In this document: positions 21,104-28,269 of the stretch, piece after piece
Layout of the letters: each line of letters begins with the position of its first letter
Numbering within the stretch: the first letter of the stretch is position 1
DNA from: Nocardioides conyzicola
GTDB taxonomy: Bacteria; Actinomycetota; Actinomycetes; Propionibacteriales; Nocardioidaceae
Direction of reading: 5' to 3'
DNA: 64,000 nucleotides
Assembly (NCBI RefSeq): GCF_039543825.1
Contig: NZ_BAABKM010000005.1
Span: forward strand, 1 to 64,000
The notes under the pieces: model-generated
Databases searched by the model: none
The model's input: the letters and a program-made list of their open reading frames with translations, nothing else
Told to the model about the DNA's origin: nothing
Position numbers and translations under genes: made by a program

Positions 21104-21150
21104 GCTCTCCCCCCTCAACGAGCCGGGGGTGACGTTGGTCGAGGGAGAGC
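21104..21150 (-). promoter_or_regulatory. Leader hairpin that can mask the ribosome site of the CNNM/CBS gene
   Basis: GCTCTCCC (21104-21111) and GGGAGAGC (21143-21150) are perfect complements, and inner CAACG (21116-21120) can pair with CGTTG (21133-21137). On the minus strand the proximal arm is the purine-rich ribosome site 5 nt before the CNNM/CBS start. Folding would block translation. The leader upstream (about 21151-21235, minus strand) is rich in further short complements. I cannot match it to a known riboswitch class. The rest of the gap to 21360 shows nothing clear. Confidence 0.55.
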
Positions 21151-21360
21151 TGGGGACTTTGAGAGCCGTCCATGGCTGGGGCGTCGGGTCCTCACGGGTG
21201 ATGGGCTGGACCGGAGCATCGTACCGGCGCGCGGGTGGCGTGGACATTCGTCGCTTGCGGTGACCCGACGGCCTTGTGCGACTACCGTTGCTCCAGACCG
21301 CGGATCGCGCTCCTCTCGGGAGGGCACCGACACCTGCGACGACGTGGAGACGCCCAGCGC

Positions 21361-22800
21361 ATGTCCGTCCTCAGAGCACGCGACCGCCACCTCGTCGGCC
21401 GCTTCTCGTACGGCGTCACGCCCGAGCTCGCGCGCGACGTGCGCCGCGCCGGTGGTGCGCACGCCTGGTTCGAGCGCCAGCTCGCGCCCGGTCGGGTCAC
21501 CGACCACGGTGCCGATCGGCTGCGGAGCTGGTGGCCGAGCCTCGACCGCGGCCCTACCGACCTGTGGCGGCGCCAGATCAAGGAGATCGAGGGCGGCTGG
21601 GAGGTGATGGCCGACTACCAGCGGTGGGTCCTGCTGCGCCGGATGCAGTCACGACGCCAGCTGCACGAGGTGATGACCGAGCTCTGGGAGAACCACTTCA
21701 ACGTACCGGTCAACGGCGACGCCCAGTTCACGTGGCGCGTCGACTTCGGCGACACCATCCGCGACCACGCACTGGGACGGTTCGACCGGCTCCTGCAGGC
21801 GGTCGTCACCCACCCGGCACTCCTGATCAGCCTCGACAACGTCAGCTCCACCAAGGCCTTCCCCAACGAGAACCTCGGCCGGGAGCTGCTCGAACTGCAC
21901 ACCGTCGGTCGCGGTGCCTACGACGAGCACGACGTGAAGGCCTCGGCGCGCATCCTCACCGGCTGGACCGTCGACATGTGGAACACGTTCAAGGCCGAGT
22001 ACGACGAGGAGCGCCACGACCGCGACCGCGTGAAGGTGATGGGCTTCAAGGCCGCGAACACCAAGGCCGACGGACGTCAGGTCGCCCGCGACTACCTCCG
22101 GTACCTGGCCCACCACCCCGCCACCGCCCGGCACGTCGCCCGCAAGCTCGCGGTGAAGTTCGTCCGGGACGACCCGTCGCCGCAGCTCGTCAACCGGCTC
22201 GCCCACGTCTACCTGCGCCACCAGACGGACCTTCGCCCGGTGCTGCGCGCGCTGGTCGGGACGCGCGAGTTCCAGCGCGCGGCCGGCGCCAAGGTCCGCG
22301 ACCCCGGTGAGGACCTGGTCGCGTCGTACCGAGCCCTCGGGGTCCGGGTCAGCCGCCCGCCCGCCGGCAAGCACGGTGAGGCGTACGCCGCCAACCAGCT
22401 GCTGTGGCAGGTGTCCGGGATGGGCATCACGCCCTTCGCCTGGCCCCGGCCCGACGGGCAGCCGATCGACAACCGCTCCTGGGCGTCCCCTGCCCGGCTG
22501 ATCGCGTCCATGGGCGTGCACCGGAGCCTCGCCGGCGGCTGGTGGCCGTCCGACGGAGCGCACTACCGCAAGCCCGCTGCCTGGCTGCCGAGGCGCAACG
22601 TCCGGTTCGACGCACTCGTCGACTCCATGTCCCAGCGCATCCTGCACCGCCGGTCGACTCCACGACTGCTCAAGGCGTGCTGCGAGGCCACGGGGTGCAA
22701 GCCCCACGAGCGGATCACCGACGACCATCCGCTGGTGCAGTGGGGCATGCACCAGCTGCTCAGCGTCTTCCTCGACTCCCCCACCCATCTGACCCGGTGA
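21361..22800 (+). CDS. DUF1800 family protein
   Basis: A 479-residue protein of the DUF1800 family. Typical segments are LVGRFSYGVTPEL near the N-terminus, RRQLHEVMTELWENHFNVP (about 100-118), NENLGRELLELHTVG (about 176-190) and DVKASARILTGWTVD (about 197-211). No signal peptide is seen in the chosen start, ATG 21361; the open frame extends 42 codons upstream but that part looks unrelated. The partner DUF1501 gene overlaps the stop (TGATG). This pair is widespread in bacteria, is thought to act at the cell surface, and has no established biochemical role. Confidence 0.85.
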   Translation: MSVLRARDRHLVGRFSYGVTPELARDVRRAGGAHAWFERQLAPGRVTDHGADRLRSWWPSLDRGPTDLWRRQIKEIEGGWEVMADYQRWVLLRRMQSRRQLHEVMTELWENHFNVPVNGDAQFTWRVDFGDTIRDHALGRFDRLLQAVVTHPALLISLDNVSSTKAFPNENLGRELLELHTVGRGAYDEHDVKASARILTGWTVDMWNTFKAEYDEERHDRDRVKVMGFKAANTKADGRQVARDYLRYLAHHPATARHVARKLAVKFVRDDPSPQLVNRLAHVYLRHQTDLRPVLRALVGTREFQRAAGAKVRDPGEDLVASYRALGVRVSRPPAGKHGEAYAANQLLWQVSGMGITPFAWPRPDGQPIDNRSWASPARLIASMGVHRSLAGGWWPSDGAHYRKPAAWLPRRNVRFDALVDSMSQRILHRRSTPRLLKACCEATGCKPHERITDDHPLVQWGMHQLLSVFLDSPTHLTR

Positions 22801-24065
22801 TGACGATGACCTCGCAGTCCACCCGCCCCTCCCCCGAGCCCTGCTGTGCGGAGTTCGCCGCCGTCTCCCGCCGCGGCCTCTTCTCGGGCGCTGTCGCGCT
22901 CGCAGGCGCCACGACCTTCGTCGGCTCGGCGGCCGTCACCACGTCCGCGTCCGCCGGCTCACCGGCGCCTGCGGTGCTCGTGGTCGTGTCGCTGCGCGGC
23001 GCCGCCGACGGCCTGTCGCTCGTCGTGCCGCACGCCGACCCGGCCTACCACCGGGCCCGGCCCAGCATCGCCGTACCGACCGACCGCCTGCTCGCGCGGG
23101 ACGCGACGTTCGGGCTGCACCCGGAGCTCGCGCCACTGCTGCCGATGTGGACCGCGGGGACCCTGGCGGCCGTCCACGCGACCGGTCTCCCGGCGCCCAA
23201 CCGGTCCCACTTCGCCGCGATGGAGGCGGTCGAGGACGCCGACCCGGGCTCGGCGGCGCGGAGCGGGTGGCTCAACCGCCTGATCGGGACCACGTCGGGC
23301 AGCTCGCCGCTGCAGGGGTTCAACCTGGCCGGCGGCGTGACCCCGACCTCGCTCTACGGACCTGCCCCGACCATGTCGGCCGGCTCGGTCGACGACGTCC
23401 AGCTGCCCGGCGAGGACGACGGAGACCACGGCCGACGTCGGCGGTCGTTGCGGACCCTGTGGGACCACGACCGCTCGGCGCTGGCGCGCGGGATGCGGTC
23501 GACGTACGCGGCCGTCGACGAGTTCGGCCCCGCCAAGGCCGCCGCCGACCACAGCTCGAGCTACCCCAAGACCGACCTGGGTGGCGCGCTGGCCGAGGTC
23601 GCTCGCGCCATCCGCGGCAACGTGGGGATCGAGGTGGTCACCGTCGACCACGGCGACTGGGACATGCACTCCGGCATGGGGTCCGCCGAGCGCGGCTGGA
23701 TGGTCGACAACGCGCGCGAGCTCGCCGGCGCCATCGCCGCGTTCTTCGGCGACCTCGGCGACCAGGCGGACAAGGTGACGCTGGTGACGATCAGCGAGTT
23801 CGGTCGCCGGGTCGTCGAGAACGCCAGCCAGGGTCTCGACCACGGCTACGGCAACGTGATGTTCGTGGCGGGCGCCGGGGTGAAGGGCGGGCGCTACTAC
23901 GGCACCTGGCCCGGGCTCGGCACCGGGGACGACGCCGACGTGCTGGTGACGACGGACTACCGCAGCGTGCTCGCCGAGATCGTCGCGAAGCGGTTCGGGG
24001 CCTCGACGGCCAAGGTCTTCCCGCGCTTCTCCCCCGAGTCCGTCGGCGTGATGACGTCGCTCTGA
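22800..24065 (+). CDS. Tat-exported DUF1501 family protein
   Basis: A 421-residue protein with a twin-arginine signal (SRRGLFSGAVALAGATTF at about residues 23-40, cleavage near SASAGSP). The mature part has the DUF1501 layout: VVVSLRGAADGLSLVVPH at the start, LLPMWTAGTLAAVHATG, NRSHFAAMEAVEDADPG, then DHGDWDMHSGM and ISEFGRRVVENASQGLDHGYG. This is an alkaline-phosphatase/sulfatase-like fold, so a hydrolase role is possible. The ATG shares its A with the DUF1800 stop. A KstR-type operator lies 28 bp after its stop but belongs to the next gene. Confidence 0.85.
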   Translation: MTMTSQSTRPSPEPCCAEFAAVSRRGLFSGAVALAGATTFVGSAAVTTSASAGSPAPAVLVVVSLRGAADGLSLVVPHADPAYHRARPSIAVPTDRLLARDATFGLHPELAPLLPMWTAGTLAAVHATGLPAPNRSHFAAMEAVEDADPGSAARSGWLNRLIGTTSGSSPLQGFNLAGGVTPTSLYGPAPTMSAGSVDDVQLPGEDDGDHGRRRRSLRTLWDHDRSALARGMRSTYAAVDEFGPAKAAADHSSSYPKTDLGGALAEVARAIRGNVGIEVVTVDHGDWDMHSGMGSAERGWMVDNARELAGAIAAFFGDLGDQADKVTLVTISEFGRRVVENASQGLDHGYGNVMFVAGAGVKGGRYYGTWPGLGTGDDADVLVTTDYRSVLAEIVAKRFGASTAKVFPRFSPESVGVMTSL

Positions 24066-24093
24066 GGCTCGTCGTGCCCTCCCACCCGTAGAC

Positions 24094-24107
24094 AAGAACA
24101 CGTTCTA
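24094..24107. promoter_or_regulatory. KstR-type operator before the dihydrodipicolinate-reductase-like gene
   Basis: AAGAACACGTTCTA matches the KstR consensus TNNAACNNGTTNNA except for the first base. It ends 17 bp before the GTG start of the gene at 24125. KstR is a TetR-family repressor released by steroid CoA esters. The spacing suggests that the site overlaps the promoter of a message with a very short leader. Confidence 0.8.
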
Positions 24108-24124
24108 GTTGCGACAGTGACGCC

Positions 24125-25174
24125 GTGCGCGTCATCCAGTGGGCCACCGGCAGCGTCGGCAAGGCCGCCATCGAAGGCATCCTGCTCCACCCCGACCTCG
24201 AGCTGGTGGGCTGTTGGGTCCACTCCGACAGCAAGAACGGGGTCGACGTCGGCGAGATCCTCGGGATCGAGCCGATCGGCGTGGCGGCGACCAGCAGCAT
24301 GGACGAGATCCTGGCGATGGACGCCGACTGCGTCCTCTACTCGCCGCTGATCCCCAACCGCGACGAGGTCGCCGCGATCCTGCGCTCCGGCAAGAACGTC
24401 GTGACGCCGGTGGGCTGGTTCTACCCGACCGAGCGCGACGGCGCGAAGCTCGCCGCCGCCTGCACCGAGGCCGGCACCAGCCTGCACGGCACCGGCATCA
24501 ACCCCGGCGGCATCACCGAGCTGCACCCGCTGATGTTCTCCGCCTTGTCCTCGGCGGTGACGTTCGTCAGGGGCGAGGAGTTCTCCGACATCCGCACGTA
24601 CAACGCGCCCGACGTCGTACGCCACATCATGATGTTCGGCGGCCAGCCCGACGAGGCGATGGGCGGCCCGATGCTCGGTCTGCTCTCGGGTGGCTTCATC
24701 CAGTCGATCCAGATGTGCCTCGACGCGCTCGGCTTCTCCGACGACGCCGAGATCCGGACCTCCCAGGAGGTCGCGGTCGCGACGGCGCCGATCGACACCC
24801 CGATCGGCGTGATCGAGCCCGGCCTGGTGGCCGGCCAGCGGTTCGTCTGGGAGGCCTTCGTCGGCGAGACCTGCGTCGTCCGCATCGCCGTCAACTGGCT
24901 GATGGGCGAGGAGAACCTCTCACCGGCGTGGGACTTCGGGCCCGAGGGCGAGCGCTTCGAGGTCGAGGTCCAGGGCGACCCCAACACCTTCGTCACCATC
25001 AAGGGCTGGCAGCCCGAGACGGTCGCCGAGGGCCTGGTGCGCAACCCCGGCGTGGTCGCCACCGCGATGCACTGCGTGAACTCGATCCCGTACGTCGTCG
25101 CCGCGCCCCCGGGCATCCAGACCTACCTGGACCTGCCGCTCATCGCCGGGCGAGCACACCCCGATCTGAGCTGA
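24125..25174 (+). CDS. Dihydrodipicolinate-reductase-like NAD(P)-binding protein (COG3804 type), steroid regulon
   Basis: A 349-residue protein with an N-terminal Rossmann fold (MRVIQWATGSVGKAAIEGIL, WVHSDSKNGVDVGE) and a DapB-like middle region (TGINPGGITELHPLM). It resembles 2,4-diaminopentanoate dehydrogenase and other COG3804 reductases, so an NAD(P)-dependent reduction is likely; the substrate is unknown. A KstR-type operator immediately upstream places it in the steroid regulon. The GTG start (MRVIQW) leaves only 17 nt to the operator and no clear ribosome site, so a leaderless message is possible. It is not one of the well-assigned cholesterol enzymes I know. Confidence 0.82.
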   Translation: MRVIQWATGSVGKAAIEGILLHPDLELVGCWVHSDSKNGVDVGEILGIEPIGVAATSSMDEILAMDADCVLYSPLIPNRDEVAAILRSGKNVVTPVGWFYPTERDGAKLAAACTEAGTSLHGTGINPGGITELHPLMFSALSSAVTFVRGEEFSDIRTYNAPDVVRHIMMFGGQPDEAMGGPMLGLLSGGFIQSIQMCLDALGFSDDAEIRTSQEVAVATAPIDTPIGVIEPGLVAGQRFVWEAFVGETCVVRIAVNWLMGEENLSPAWDFGPEGERFEVEVQGDPNTFVTIKGWQPETVAEGLVRNPGVVATAMHCVNSIPYVVAAPPGIQTYLDLPLIAGRAHPDLS

Positions 25175-25277
25175 CCGAGCTCAACGCGTCGTCGACGTGC
25201 GCGACCTGCACCAGCAGGCACAACGCCGACCCCGCCACCACGACCAACGTGGCTACCGCATGCAGCAATGACTTCAT
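25140..25277 (-). CDS. Possible 45-residue small membrane or secreted protein
   Basis: A short open frame starting MKSLLHAVATLVVV and continuing with a hydrophobic AGSALCLLVQVAHV, then a polar tail ending VLARR. The layout is that of a single membrane helix or an uncleaved signal anchor. Codon third positions are mostly G/C. A G-run (GGGGGGTGATG) lies about 8 nt before the ATG as a weak ribosome site. It overlaps the 3' end of the convergent reductase gene by 35 nt. No family is recognised, and chance cannot be excluded. Confidence 0.3.
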   Translation of the reverse strand: MKSLLHAVATLVVVAGSALCLLVQVAHVDDALSSVSSDRGVLARR

Positions 25278-25662
25278 CCTGCATCACCCCCCAGTGACCT
25301 CTGCTCACCAGAGTGCCACCGCGCCCGGCCGAATCCAGGTCAGTAGCGCAGCCTTGCGGGAACGCAGCAGCGTTCTTGCACGCACCTAGCGGAACGCCGA
25401 GTCTCGGTGGTCGAGGAGGACCGCCAGGCCCGTCTCGAGACCACGTCCGACTGTCCGTTGGCTGCGGGTTCGCGCGGGTCGGTCGCCGTTAGGCAGCTAC
25501 GCCGGGTACGGCGGGCGGTGGGTTGCGGTCGCCGCCCGGCTTTCCGGTCGCCGAGTCCACGCCACGATGACCCGCCAAAGAATTTTTCGAGAGTGTCCAC
25601 ATCCCGGTCAAACAAGGGGTTCTGAGCACCTCAATGTCGGTGGCGAGTGCTTGGCTAGACCC
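25278..25662. other. Noncoding stretch before the DUF222-HNH gene
   Basis: No convincing gene. It contains an imperfect inverted repeat with arms GTGGTC (25407-25412) and GACCAC (25439-25444) beside the small palindrome GTCTCGAGAC, and an AT-richer patch around 25575-25625 (AAAGAATTTTTCGAG and CAAACAAGG) that may hold the promoter of the HNH gene. Confidence 0.5.
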
Positions 25663-26919
25663 ATGAGCGAAGGCCAGAACACCACCGGAACCGGGGAGTC
25701 GTACGACTCCCCGGACCAGGTGCTGGCCGCGCTCCACGCCAACCACCAGGTCCTCGCAACTGCCGAGGTCGACCGGCTCCACCTTGCCGTTGCGTGGGCG
25801 GTGATGAACCCCGCCGACACGATCGATGACGCCGCGACCGTGGACGGCACTCAGGGCGAGCTCGCGGTCGCCGGACCTGGTGCGCCGTTGGTGGCGGAGT
25901 TCTGCGTCGGTGACCTCGCGTTGGCGTTGGGGATGTCGACCGACGCCGGCCGGACCTACCTCGGTGACGCGGTCGAGATCCGCTACCGGCTCCCGAAGAT
26001 CTGGGCCGCGGTCACCGCGGGTCGGGTGCAGGTGTGGAAGGCGAGGAAGATCGCGCAGGCCACCAAGCCCTTGTGCCGGGACGGTGCGCGTCACGTCGAT
26101 GCCCACCTCGCCCATCACCTCCGCCGGTGCTCGTTCGCGCAGATCGACCGGGCCGTCGAGGATGCCATCCGCCGGTTCGACCCCGACCTCGCGGAGAAGC
26201 GGCGCCGGGAGGCCGCCGACGAGCGGTGCCTGGATGTCGACCTGGACCAGGTGTCGTTCAACGGCACCGTGCACGTCGACGGGGAGCTCGACCTGGCCGA
26301 TGCGATCGACTTCAACGACGCGATCGCCGCCGGCGCCAAGGAGCTCGCCGACCTCGGCTCCACCGAGTCCCTCAACGTGCGTCGGTCCATGGCCGCCGGC
26401 GCGCTCGCCCGCCGCGAGCTCACCCTCGACCTCACCACGGAAGCGCGGCCGGCCCCGCGGAAGCGAGAGCTCGTCATCTACGTCCACCTGTCCGACGCCG
26501 GTGTCGCCGGTGTCGAGAACACCCGGTCCGCCGTGTCGGTCGACCAGGTCAAGGGCTGGTGCGCCGGCACCAACACGAAGGTGGTCGTCCGTCCGGTCAT
26601 CGACCTCAACGAGCACCTGTCGACGGACGCCTACCGGCCCACCGAGACGATGCGCGAGCAGGCGGTGCTGACCAACGCCACCTGCGTGTTCCCGCACTGC
26701 ACGAGACCAGCACGGCCCGCCGACCTCGACCATCTCGAGAACTTCGACGGCACCAACACCGAGTCCGTCAACCTCGCACCCCTGTGTCGGGGTCACCACC
26801 GCTACAAGACCCACGGCGGCTGGACCGTCCGACGGACCGGACCGACCACGTTCACCTGGACCACCCCGTACGGGTACTCCTACGCCTGGGACACCACCCA
26901 CACCCGACATACCCACTGA
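25663..26919 (+). CDS. DUF222 plus HNH endonuclease-domain protein (13E12 type)
   Basis: A 418-residue protein of the family that includes the mycobacterial 13E12 repeat proteins. Residues about 15-300 form the helical DUF222 region (ALHANHQVLATAEVDRLHLA, then RYRLPKIWAAVTAGRVQVWKA). The C-terminal HNH domain has C-x4-C (CVFPHC), ADLDHLENFDG, NLAPLCRGHH and THGGW, so the metal-binding histidines appear intact. Such genes are often present in many copies in actinobacteria and may be mobile; no flanking repeats are seen here. The ATG at 25663 matches the common MS-E start. A strong terminator follows its stop. Confidence 0.88.
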   Translation: MSEGQNTTGTGESYDSPDQVLAALHANHQVLATAEVDRLHLAVAWAVMNPADTIDDAATVDGTQGELAVAGPGAPLVAEFCVGDLALALGMSTDAGRTYLGDAVEIRYRLPKIWAAVTAGRVQVWKARKIAQATKPLCRDGARHVDAHLAHHLRRCSFAQIDRAVEDAIRRFDPDLAEKRRREAADERCLDVDLDQVSFNGTVHVDGELDLADAIDFNDAIAAGAKELADLGSTESLNVRRSMAAGALARRELTLDLTTEARPAPRKRELVIYVHLSDAGVAGVENTRSAVSVDQVKGWCAGTNTKVVVRPVIDLNEHLSTDAYRPTETMREQAVLTNATCVFPHCTRPARPADLDHLENFDGTNTESVNLAPLCRGHHRYKTHGGWTVRRTGPTTFTWTTPYGYSYAWDTTHTRHTH

Positions 26920-26924
26920 CCACA

Positions 26925-26953
26925 CCCCGCCGGCACCGCCGGCGGGGCCTTTG
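26925..26953 (+). terminator. Factor-independent terminator after the HNH gene
   Basis: CCCCGCCGGC (26925-26934) and GCCGGCGGGG (26938-26947) form a perfect 10-bp stem with an ACC loop, followed by CCTTTGT. It begins 5 bp after the stop codon of the DUF222-HNH gene. Confidence 0.88.
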
Positions 26954-26971
26954 TCGTGCGAGAGTCTCCTC

Positions 26972-27148
26972 ATGGCATTCGCGGGCCTCGTCGTGCTGCT
27001 GGTCGTCGTGCTCGCCGGCCTGGTTGCCTTCGCCGCCCTGACAGCGCTCGGCGAGCGGCGCAGAGGTGGCAGCCCCGCGGTCGCATTGGTCGCGGGCGTG
27101 TTCTTCCCGTTGACCTGGATGGCCTGGTACGTGCGGGACGCGCGCTAG
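26972..27148 (+). CDS. Small two-helix membrane protein
   Basis: A 58-residue protein starting MAFAGL, with two hydrophobic helices: LVVLLVVVLAGLVAFAALTAL and a second in VALVAGVFFPLTWMAWYV, joined by a basic loop GERRRGG. Function unknown. The ATG at 26972 was preferred to a GTG further up because the latter lies close to the terminator of the HNH gene. Its TAG stop overlaps the stop of the convergent nitronate-monooxygenase-like gene: the two share the tetranucleotide CTAG at 27145-27148. Confidence 0.55.
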   Translation: MAFAGLVVLLVVVLAGLVAFAALTALGERRRGGSPAVALVAGVFFPLTWMAWYVRDAR

Positions 27149-28251
27149 CGGATCGTGTTGAGCCGCTCGACGGTCGCCTCGAACTCGGCGACGAGGTCGG
27201 CCATCACGTCGGCGACGGGTCGGACCTCGTTCATCCGGCCGACGATCTGCCCGATCGGCATCGAGATCACGTCGGGGTTGTTGGAGGCGCTGATCCGGTT
27301 GTGGGCCTCGGCGACGAGCAGGTTCTGGAGCGGCATCGGGAGCGGCGCGGGTGCGCCCTCCTCCGCCCAGGCCTCGGTCCACTTCGTCTTCAGCAGGCGC
27401 GCGGGCTTGCCGGTGTAGACGCGGGTGCGGACCGTGTCGGAGGACGTCGCCCGGGTGAAGGCGGTCTCCCAGGCCTCGGAGTTGGCGGCGCCCATGAGCT
27501 GGTACTCCGTCGTCCCGAGCCAGATGGAGCCCATCCAGGCGCCCTGGGCACCGAGGGCGAGCGAGGCGGCGATCTGGCGGCCGGAGCCGATGCCGCCGGC
27601 GCCGAGCACGGGCACGTCGGGCCCGATGGCGTCGACGATGTCGGGCTGGAGCACCATGCTGGCGACCTCGCCGGTGTGGCCGCCGGCCTCGTAGCCCTGG
27701 GCCACGATGATGTCGACGCCGTTGCGGACGTGCGAGAGCGCGTGCTTGGCGGCGCCGGCGAGGGCGGCGACCTTGATGCCGTGCTCGTGGCACTTCTCGA
27801 TGACGTCGACGGGCGGCGAGCCGAGCGCGTTGGCGATCAGCACCGGCCGGTGCTTGAGCGCGACGTCGAGGTGCGAGCGCGCGACGGAGTGCAGCCAGCC
27901 CAGGACGCCCTCGCGGCCCTCACCCTCCGGGAGCGGGGGTACGCCGAGCTTGAGCAGCGTCTCGTCGACGAACTTCTTGTGCTCCTCCGGGATCATCGCG
28001 CCCAGGTCGAGCGACGTGCCCTCGGTCGGGATCTTCATCGGCATCACGATGTCGACGCCGTACGGCTTGCCGTCGGTGTTGTCGTCGAGCCAGGTCAGGA
28101 CCCGCTCGAGCTCCTCGGTGTCGTTGAACCGGACGCAGCCGAGGACACCGAGGCCACCGGCGCGCGACACGGCCGCGGCGACGTGCTCGGACGGGGTGAA
28201 CGCGAAGATCGGGTACTCGATCCCGAACTCGTCGCACAGAGGGGTACGCAT
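27145..28251 (-). CDS. Nitronate monooxygenase-like FMN enzyme
   Basis: A 368-residue TIM-barrel flavoprotein of the 2-nitropropane dioxygenase/NMO family. Visible motifs are YPIFAFTPSEHVAAAVSRAGGLG at the N-terminus (residues about 11-33), AQGYEAGGHTGEVAS for FMN phosphate binding (about 187-201), and VLGAGGIGSGRQIAASLALGAQGAWMGS (about 216-243). It starts 18 bp after fadD19 on the same strand and so lies under the same KstR-type operator. Relatives include IpdC, a steroid ring enzyme also in this window (57320-58387), so a reductase or oxygenase step on a steroid CoA ester is a reasonable guess rather than nitronate detoxification. Confidence 0.85.
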   Translation of the reverse strand: MRTPLCDEFGIEYPIFAFTPSEHVAAAVSRAGGLGVLGCVRFNDTEELERVLTWLDDNTDGKPYGVDIVMPMKIPTEGTSLDLGAMIPEEHKKFVDETLLKLGVPPLPEGEGREGVLGWLHSVARSHLDVALKHRPVLIANALGSPPVDVIEKCHEHGIKVAALAGAAKHALSHVRNGVDIIVAQGYEAGGHTGEVASMVLQPDIVDAIGPDVPVLGAGGIGSGRQIAASLALGAQGAWMGSIWLGTTEYQLMGAANSEAWETAFTRATSSDTVRTRVYTGKPARLLKTKWTEAWAEEGAPAPLPMPLQNLLVAEAHNRISASNNPDVISMPIGQIVGRMNEVRPVADVMADLVAEFEATVERLNTIR

Positions 28252-28269
28252 GTCTCTACTTTCCCGAGG

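Noticed and set aside
21104..21235. Known M-box or yybP-ykoY metal riboswitch upstream of the CNNM/CBS gene
   Set aside because: The conserved blocks of those classes are not present in order. Only a ribosome-site-masking stem can be supported.
25663..26919. Insertion sequence or intact mobile element around the DUF222-HNH gene
   Set aside because: No terminal inverted repeats or target duplications were found next to it. The gene family may be mobile elsewhere, but nothing here shows it.
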